Shown in pieces: positions 59,673 through 64,000 of a DNA stretch of 64,000 nucleotides. The DNA comes from an uncultured Bacteroidia bacterium (GTDB taxonomy: Bacteria; Bacteroidota; Bacteroidia; Bacteroidales; UBA932), in contig CACYWN010000006.1 in the NCBI GenBank assembly GCA_902778105.1, forward strand, positions 62,001-126,000, written 5' to 3'. Both the position numbers and the translations under genes were made by a program. Each line of letters opens with the position of its first letter. Within the stretch, counting starts at the first letter, position 1. Below the pieces are notes generated by a model. The model made no database searches, was not told the origin of the DNA, and saw nothing but the letters and a program-made list of their open reading frames with translations.

Positions 59673-60206
59673 ATGGTTACCGAATGGATTGTCACGGAGA
59701 TAGACGGACGGATCGCGTCGGTCTCCGCCGATTACGGCCACTTCGCGCAGATCGCCGCGAAGGTTGCCCAGCTGCCTCCCTCGAGCGTGGGCGCCGTCTC
59801 AACGCACAAGATTTCGACGGAGGAGCTCGTCGCCCTTTCCGGCCGTGTCCAATGGGAGGACTTCCGTCTGTTCGGCACGAAATTCCAGCTGCGGGTCTGG
59901 GAGACGCTGTTCCGCCTGGAGCCCCGGCTGTACAGCTACACCGACCTCGCCGTCCTGTGCGGCAATCCGCAGGGCGTCCGTCCGGTGGCGCATGCCGTCG
60001 CTGTCAATCCGGTCGCCTACCTGATCCCCTGCCACCTGATCGTTCCCAAGGAGTCGATGGACAAGGCCAGGGACATCCGCGCCACCGCCCAGTCCACCCT
60101 GTTCAAGGGGAGCGACCTGTACCTGCTGGACAGCATCGATGTCGGGGAATACGCCTATGGCTCGGAGACCAAGCGGGAGCTGGTCAAAATCCACCTGAAA
60201 CACTGA
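59673..60206 (+). CDS. ogt: Methylated-DNA-[protein]-cysteine S-methyltransferase family protein
   Basis: Removes alkyl groups from O6-alkylguanine onto its own Cys. The 177-residue product has FGTKFQLRVWETLFRL (residues 67-82), SYTDLAVLCGNPQGVRPVAHAVAVNP with the Arg finger region, and the acceptor Cys120 in LIPCHLIVPK. The usual PCHRV has Leu in place of Arg (PCHLI), and the usual G-G-Y after it is replaced by a longer tail, so it is a divergent member and activity is less certain. The start at 59673 follows a promoter; the frame upstream is antisense to the LytTR gene and not coding. cutC starts after 1 base. Confidence 0.85.
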   Translation: MVTEWIVTEIDGRIASVSADYGHFAQIAAKVAQLPPSSVGAVSTHKISTEELVALSGRVQWEDFRLFGTKFQLRVWETLFRLEPRLYSYTDLAVLCGNPQGVRPVAHAVAVNPVAYLIPCHLIVPKESMDKARDIRATAQSTLFKGSDLYLLDSIDVGEYAYGSETKRELVKIHLKH

Positions 60207-60207
60207 G

Positions 60208-60888
60208 ATGGCGCTGCTGGAAGTCTGTTGCGGCGGCTTGGAAAGCGTCGATGCGGCCGTAGCCGGCGGCGCGCGGCGGATCGAACTGTGTTCGGCCCTG
60301 GAAGTGGACGGGCTCACCCCGCCCGTGGATTGGCTGAAAGCGGTCAAGGGCCGCTATCCTTCCCTGACCGTCCATGTCCTCGTCCGTCCCCGTGCGGGGA
60401 ATTTCGTCTATGCCCCGGACGAGGTTGAAACCATGGCCGTGCAGGCCGGACAGACCCTGGAGGCCGGTGCGGACGGGATTGTCGTGGGAGCCCTGACTCC
60501 TTCCCGCGACGTGGACGAAGCCGCGATGGAACGGCTGCTGGCGTCCGTAGACAAGCCGGTCACTTTCCACAGGGCCTTCGATGCATGCCGCCGGCCTTTC
60601 GAAGCCTTGGAGAAGATCATCGGCCTGGGCTGCCGCCGCATCCTCACCTCCGGCCAGGGGCCTACCGTCACGGAAGGGGCGGACATGCTGCGCGAACTCC
60701 GGAAGCGTGCCGGGGAACGGATCATCATTTTGCCCGGCGGCGGCGTCACGCCCGCGAATGCCGCCCGGACCCTCCGCCTGACCGGCTGCACGGAAATCCA
60801 TGCTTCCGCATCGGAAGTCATTGACGGAAAAAAGATTACCTCGGCTGCCCGGGTGGCGGCCATCCTACAAGCAATACAGAAACCATGA
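60208..60888 (+). CDS. cutC: CutC family protein
   Basis: CutC is a TIM-barrel protein once linked to copper homeostasis; its true reaction is unsettled. The 226-residue product has MALLEVCCGGLESVDAAVAGGARRIELC, the VHVLVRPRAGNFVY segment, TFHRAFDACRRPFEALEKI, RRILTSGQGPTVTEG and the C-terminal GGGVTPANAARTL, all conserved in the family. Length is slightly short but complete. It lies 1 base after ogt and overlaps ridA by 4 bases (ATGA), so the three form a tight operon. Confidence 0.93.
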   Translation: MALLEVCCGGLESVDAAVAGGARRIELCSALEVDGLTPPVDWLKAVKGRYPSLTVHVLVRPRAGNFVYAPDEVETMAVQAGQTLEAGADGIVVGALTPSRDVDEAAMERLLASVDKPVTFHRAFDACRRPFEALEKIIGLGCRRILTSGQGPTVTEGADMLRELRKRAGERIIILPGGGVTPANAARTLRLTGCTEIHASASEVIDGKKITSAARVAAILQAIQKP

Positions 60889-61265
60889 AACCCATCAGCA
60901 CCTCCGCCGCACCTGCGGCCATCGGACCCTACAGCCAGGCTGTCGACAGCGGCATCGGCCTTGTCTTCGTTTCCGGCCAGTTACCGATCGACCCGGCTAC
61001 CGGAGCCTTTCCGGAAGGCGGCGTCGAAGCACAGACCCGCCAGTCGCTCCTGAACGCAAGCGCCATCCTGGAGTCCGCGGGTCTTTCGCTTTCCCATGTC
61101 GTGAAAACCACGGTCTTCCTGGCCGATATGGGCGACTTCGCCGCGATGAACGGCGTCTATGCGCAGTTCTTCTCCGAGCCCTTCCCCGCCCGCTCGGCCG
61201 TCGCCGTAAAAACCCTTCCGAAGGGTGCCCTCGTGGAGATCGAGTGCATCGCTTCGAAAGGGTAA
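60885..61265 (+). CDS. ridA: RidA family enamine/imine deaminase
   Basis: RidA hydrolyses reactive enamine/imine intermediates released by PLP enzymes. The 126-residue product shows AAPAAIGPYSQAVDSGIGLVFVSGQLPIDPATG near the start, the HVVKTTVFLADMGDFAAMN segment, and FPARSAVAVKTLPKGALVEIECIA at the end with the substrate-binding Arg in PARS. It is full length and closes the ogt-cutC-ridA unit. A weak hairpin (61263-61289) follows and overlaps the end of the convergent permease gene. Confidence 0.95.
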   Translation: MKPISTSAAPAAIGPYSQAVDSGIGLVFVSGQLPIDPATGAFPEGGVEAQTRQSLLNASAILESAGLSLSHVVKTTVFLADMGDFAAMNGVYAQFFSEPFPARSAVAVKTLPKGALVEIECIASKG

Positions 61266-61284
61266 AGGGTAGGAAAATCCCTCT

Positions 61285-62529
61285 TTACTTCTTCTTGAAC
61301 AGTTGTCCTGCGCACCAGCACAGGGCGGCGACCGCCATGCCGTTGATGGAGGCGAAACCCCAGTGCACGAGGTTCGCGACCACGGCGCCGGCGATCACGC
61401 CGATGACGGCGCTCCAGTCCACGACGGGTTCCCGGATATCCTTGCCCCGGTTGAAGAAATAGTGCAGGATGAGGATGATGCCCACCGGCGGCAGGGTGCA
61501 GTTCAGCACGTTCAGCCAGTCGCAGAAGTTCCAGTACAGCCACACGGCGGCCATCGTGCCGATGAAGCCGGAGATGATGACCCACGTTTTCTTCGACAGG
61601 CCGAAGATGTTGGAAAGCCCGAGTCCCGCCGTGTACAGGGCGTTGTCGTTGGTGGTCCAGATGTTCAGGCCCAGGACGAGGACGGCGAGGTAGAACAGGT
61701 TGAGGTTCAGCATCACCTCGAAGATGTCGTTTCCGCCCACATAGATGCTGGACACGGCGCCGAAGAGGAACATCAGCGAGTTGCCGATGAAGAAGGCCAC
61801 GACGGTGATCCAGAGGCCCACCTTCCCGTTCTTGGCAAACCGCGTGAAGTTCGGCGTGGCCGTGCCGCCCGACACGAAGCTTCCCACGACGAGTCCCGCA
61901 CCGGCGATCACCCCGAGGTCCTTGGTGCCCTTCGCGAACTGCTCCACGAGGCCGGCGTCGCCCCGCTGGACGGCCATGACCATCGCCACGGTACCCAGGA
62001 TGGCGACCGCGGGAACGGCGATGTAGCTGATGATCGTGAGGCTCTTGATGCCGAAATAGGCGCTGGCGGTCATCAGGACGCCCGCGATCGCGACCAGCAG
62101 GTATCCCTGCCAGGGCATCGAATCCGGTGTCACCTCCAGGCCCATCAGTTCCTTGGCCACAGGGATTGCGAACATGGCGAGACCCACGCCGAACCAGCCG
62201 GTCTGGGTGAAGCTGATCATCGCGCTGGGAAGCCAGCTGCCCTTGGTGCCGAAGCTCCGGCGGGCGAGCATGTCCAGCGACAGGCCGCTTTCCGCACCGA
62301 TCCAGCCCAGGGTGCCCGTATAGGCCGCGAGGATGAGACCTCCGAGGAGGAGGGCCCAGACGAAGCCCCACCAGTCCAGTCCGGAGGCCAGTTGCTGGCC
62401 CACCCACATGCTGGCGGAGAAGAAGGTGAATCCGAGCATGACCATGAACATGCTCAGGTTGCTTTTGCGGCCGGCCTTGTCGACCGGTGAGGACGTGTAG
62501 TCGACGTCCGTCATCTTTTTGTCACTCAT
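61285..62529 (-). CDS. codB: Cytosine permease-like NCS1 transporter (CodB type)
   Basis: NCS1 transporters take up nucleobases by cation symport. From ATG 62529 the 414-residue product starts MSDKKMTDVDYTSSPVDKAGRKSNL and has about 12 hydrophobic segments. Family features include SFFSASMWVGQQL-like FTFFSASMWVGQQLASGL, MISFTQTGWFGVGLAMFAIPV, GTATPNFTRFAKN, and NIWTTNDNALYTAGLGLSNI. Cytosine is the likeliest substrate by similarity, but other nucleobases are possible. The start overlaps the PRTase-like gene by 8 bases, so uptake and salvage seem linked. Confidence 0.88.
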   Translation of the reverse strand: MSDKKMTDVDYTSSPVDKAGRKSNLSMFMVMLGFTFFSASMWVGQQLASGLDWWGFVWALLLGGLILAAYTGTLGWIGAESGLSLDMLARRSFGTKGSWLPSAMISFTQTGWFGVGLAMFAIPVAKELMGLEVTPDSMPWQGYLLVAIAGVLMTASAYFGIKSLTIISYIAVPAVAILGTVAMVMAVQRGDAGLVEQFAKGTKDLGVIAGAGLVVGSFVSGGTATPNFTRFAKNGKVGLWITVVAFFIGNSLMFLFGAVSSIYVGGNDIFEVMLNLNLFYLAVLVLGLNIWTTNDNALYTAGLGLSNIFGLSKKTWVIISGFIGTMAAVWLYWNFCDWLNVLNCTLPPVGIILILHYFFNRGKDIREPVVDWSAVIGVIAGAVVANLVHWGFASINGMAVAALCWCAGQLFKKK

Positions 62530-63619
62530 ATTGTTGAAGGATTGTAGTGATCGAGTTGATCCGCTGCATCGCGATGGTTTCCAGCGACAGGGCGGACGCA
62601 TTCTCCAGCAGTCCCGTCTCTTCGTTCCACAGGTCCAGGAGCCCGGTTTCCGGGAGCTCCTTGAAATGGGTCACCTCCAGCCATTCCCCGTAGGAAAGCG
62701 GCCGGTCGTAGCCCAGTTTTTCGGCAACCAGCTTCTCCGGGTCGATGCGGTCGGCCCGGCCCCAGAGGCCTTCCCAGTATTCCAGCGCCTCGTGGAAATG
62801 GACCGGGATCTCGTACCGCCGGGCACCCCCATCGTAGATGATGCACTTTTCGAGCAGGGCGTAGGGATGCCCCAGCACGAAGCGTCGGAATTCCGGGGCG
62901 ATGACCCCGCCCTTCCAGCCGAAGTCGATGTCCGGGACGTTGATCCCGGAAACGCCCTTGTCCTCGTAGACGGTGAAAACGCCCTCGTAGAAGAAGCATT
63001 CGAAGCCCTCGAAATCCGGAAAGACCGCCCGGATCTCCCCGGTCATCTTCTCCATCAGGTCGATGGCGCGGGTGCCGCCGATGGTGAAGAAGATGATCTT
63101 GCGGATGCTGCCGCCCCGCCGGCGGAAACGGTCCACCACCTGGCTCAGGCACAGCCGGAGGGTGTCCCCCGTCGCAATGATGTCGCCGATGACGAGCGTC
63201 CGGTCGCGGGTGACCCGGATCTTTTCGTACTTGATGTCCAGTCCGGTGATGATGTGGTCCTCGATGATGCGTTCGCAGGAGACGAAATGGATGTCCCGCA
63301 CCCGGATGCCGTTCCGGGCGCACGCCTCCTCCACCGGATAGTTCAGTCCGCCGCGGAGGATGGTGAGGATATCGACATCGCCGCCCGAGCCAGGGAAAAG
63401 GAGGCGGAGGGCGGCGACGGTGGCGGGAAGCATCGACAGGTATGAATCGAAGCCGACGACTTCGGGAAAGGCCATCAGCTGGCGGGTTCCGGACCCGCTC
63501 AGGATGTAATAGCGGTTGGTGAAATGCGGGCCCTGCAGTTCATACAGGCTCGTTTCGTAGTGCAGGCCGACGAAGCGCAGGCTCACGTCCCGCAGGCAAT
63601 CCCGATTATTCCCGGACAT
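62522..63619 (-). CDS. Phosphoribosyltransferase-like protein, large and unusual
   Basis: The 365-residue product contains a type I PRTase core: VDILTILRGGLNYPVEEA, and the PRPP-loop-like RTLVIGDIIATGDTLRLCL (GDIIATGDT in place of the usual DD-x-x-x-TG). It is about twice the size of a normal nucleobase PRTase; the extra C-terminal part (YGEWLEVTHFKELPETGLLDLW) is unassigned. The first acidic residue of the PRPP motif is Gly here, so catalysis is uncertain. The neighbouring cytosine-permease-like gene suggests pyrimidine salvage. It overlaps both neighbours (codB by 8 bases, the DUF3298 gene by 14). Confidence 0.75.
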   Translation of the reverse strand: MSGNNRDCLRDVSLRFVGLHYETSLYELQGPHFTNRYYILSGSGTRQLMAFPEVVGFDSYLSMLPATVAALRLLFPGSGGDVDILTILRGGLNYPVEEACARNGIRVRDIHFVSCERIIEDHIITGLDIKYEKIRVTRDRTLVIGDIIATGDTLRLCLSQVVDRFRRRGGSIRKIIFFTIGGTRAIDLMEKMTGEIRAVFPDFEGFECFFYEGVFTVYEDKGVSGINVPDIDFGWKGGVIAPEFRRFVLGHPYALLEKCIIYDGGARRYEIPVHFHEALEYWEGLWGRADRIDPEKLVAEKLGYDRPLSYGEWLEVTHFKELPETGLLDLWNEETGLLENASALSLETIAMQRINSITTILQQYE

Positions 63620-64000
63620 AGGACTTCAGCTCCTTCCAGGGGACCGTAACGGAGATGACGCCCAGGTAGTAAGGGGCGATGTCGTAGGGCTGGTAGTACC
63701 AGGTGACGCCCTCCTTGGTCACCTCGTACAGGCCGTTGGGGCCGACGAGGTCGGGTTCGAAGAGCTCGCCCAGGGTTTCGTCGTCATTCTCCAGGGCTTC
63801 CGGAAGGTGCGCCTGGATGAGGGCGGCGACCGGTGCGCGGTATCCGTCGGCGAAAAACTCTTCCTCGGGGACGGTCTTTCCGGTCTTTTTGTCGAAGACG
63901 ACCGGGGTCATCGTGTTGATTCCGTGCGCGCCGCCCCGGAAGCTGTAGTACTCCACCATGTAGGAGACCAGGTTCCGGTAGCTGCCGGAGAAGTAGCCGT
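63606..64000 (-). CDS. DUF3298/RsiV-like protein, C-terminal part (runs off window)
   Basis: The visible 131 residues, entering from the window edge, include GYFSGSYRNLVSYMVEYYSFRGGAHGINT (shown in pieces: a YYSFRGGAHG core) then TMTPVVFDKKTGKTVPEEEFF and YQPYDIAPYYLGVISVTVPWKEL. This is the DUF3298 domain found in RsiV-type anti-sigma factors and secreted proteins of Bacteroidota. The N-terminus, and so any signal peptide or membrane helix, is outside the window. It is the first visible gene of the minus-strand unit with the PRTase-like and codB genes. Confidence 0.8.
   Translation of the reverse strand, partial: GYFSGSYRNLVSYMVEYYSFRGGAHGINTMTPVVFDKKTGKTVPEEEFFADGYRAPVAALIQAHLPEALENDDETLGELFEPDLVGPNGLYEVTKEGVTWYYQPYDIAPYYLGVISVTVPWKELKSYVRE

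Noticed and set aside
1-64000. tRNA or rRNA genes in intergenic gaps
   Set aside because: I checked the gaps for cloverleaf features and conserved T-loop sequence by eye and found none; a covariance search would settle it.

Overview
The window looks like a piece of a moderately GC-rich Bacteroidales chromosome (phylum Bacteroidota). The evidence is two SusC/SusD-type systems, two further TonB-dependent receptor operons, a type IX secretion (T9SS) cargo with C-terminal sorting domain, BACON and FISUMP domains, a fused SecDF, an S46 dipeptidyl-peptidase, and many promoters with the Bacteroidota -7 element TAnnTTTG. Genus cannot be fixed from sequence reading alone.

Layout. 0-6.3 kb: start of mfd (minus, runs off the window), a dense cluster of DnaA-box-like 9-mers, ruvB, a secreted Ntn-hydrolase, and frdAB without a cytochrome b gene. 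6.3-8.3 kb: an AT-richer fic gene with its own consensus promoter, bracketed by an 89-bp direct repeat and two near-identical hairpins. 8.4-14.4 kb (minus): a T9SS protease cluster (small secreted protein, S8 protease, PorV-like barrel, BACON/FISUMP lipoprotein). 14.5-25.7 kb: two divergent SusCD loci around a serine recombinase; the left susC is broken and its susD looks internally deleted, the right pair is intact. 25.7-31.6 kb (minus): TonB receptor, DUF4249 lipoprotein and an MG2/plug protein. 31.6-40.2 kb: housekeeping genes hflX, ybeY, mnmG, ruvA, sufS, a sufE-sufT fusion, folK, glyS. 40.4-52.6 kb: small barrel protein, GH43-like lipoprotein, then a long plus-strand operon of TonB receptor, DUF4876, two DUF6850 barrels, fimbrillin/FISUMP lipoprotein and S46 peptidase. 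52.7-64 kb: secDF, a TPR/PD40/SPOR-like protein, a LytTR membrane regulator with an SSS transporter lacking its first helix, an ogt-cutC-ridA operon, and a minus-strand unit of DUF3298 protein, PRTase-like protein and cytosine permease.

Cross-cutting signals. (1) Three near-perfect ParB-site (parS) 16-mers lie at 34.9, 35.2 and 37.0 kb; with mnmG and the DnaA-box cluster near 1.4 kb they suggest an origin-proximal region. (2) At least four hairpins with long stems, three of unrelated sequence, share the same 13-14-nt loop, GACTTTTTTCGGA or with one extra T. (3) A dispersed palindromic repeat has entered coding sequence in frame twice: in mnmG, and in the linker of a SufE-SufT fusion that it may have created. 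(4) The divergent susC genes carry homologous, inverted leader segments with a GATACAA...TTGTATC dyad on either side of a recombinase gene.

How the genes work together. The outer-membrane operons (SusCD x2, receptor/DUF4249/MG2, receptor/DUF4876/DUF6850/S46) are nutrient-capture units; the S46 enzyme points to peptide use for the last. frdAB serves anaerobic fumarate respiration. The suf, mnmG, glyS, ruv, mfd, hflX and ybeY genes are core maintenance. Intergenic stretches not listed as features showed no RNA gene or CRISPR array that I could recognise.
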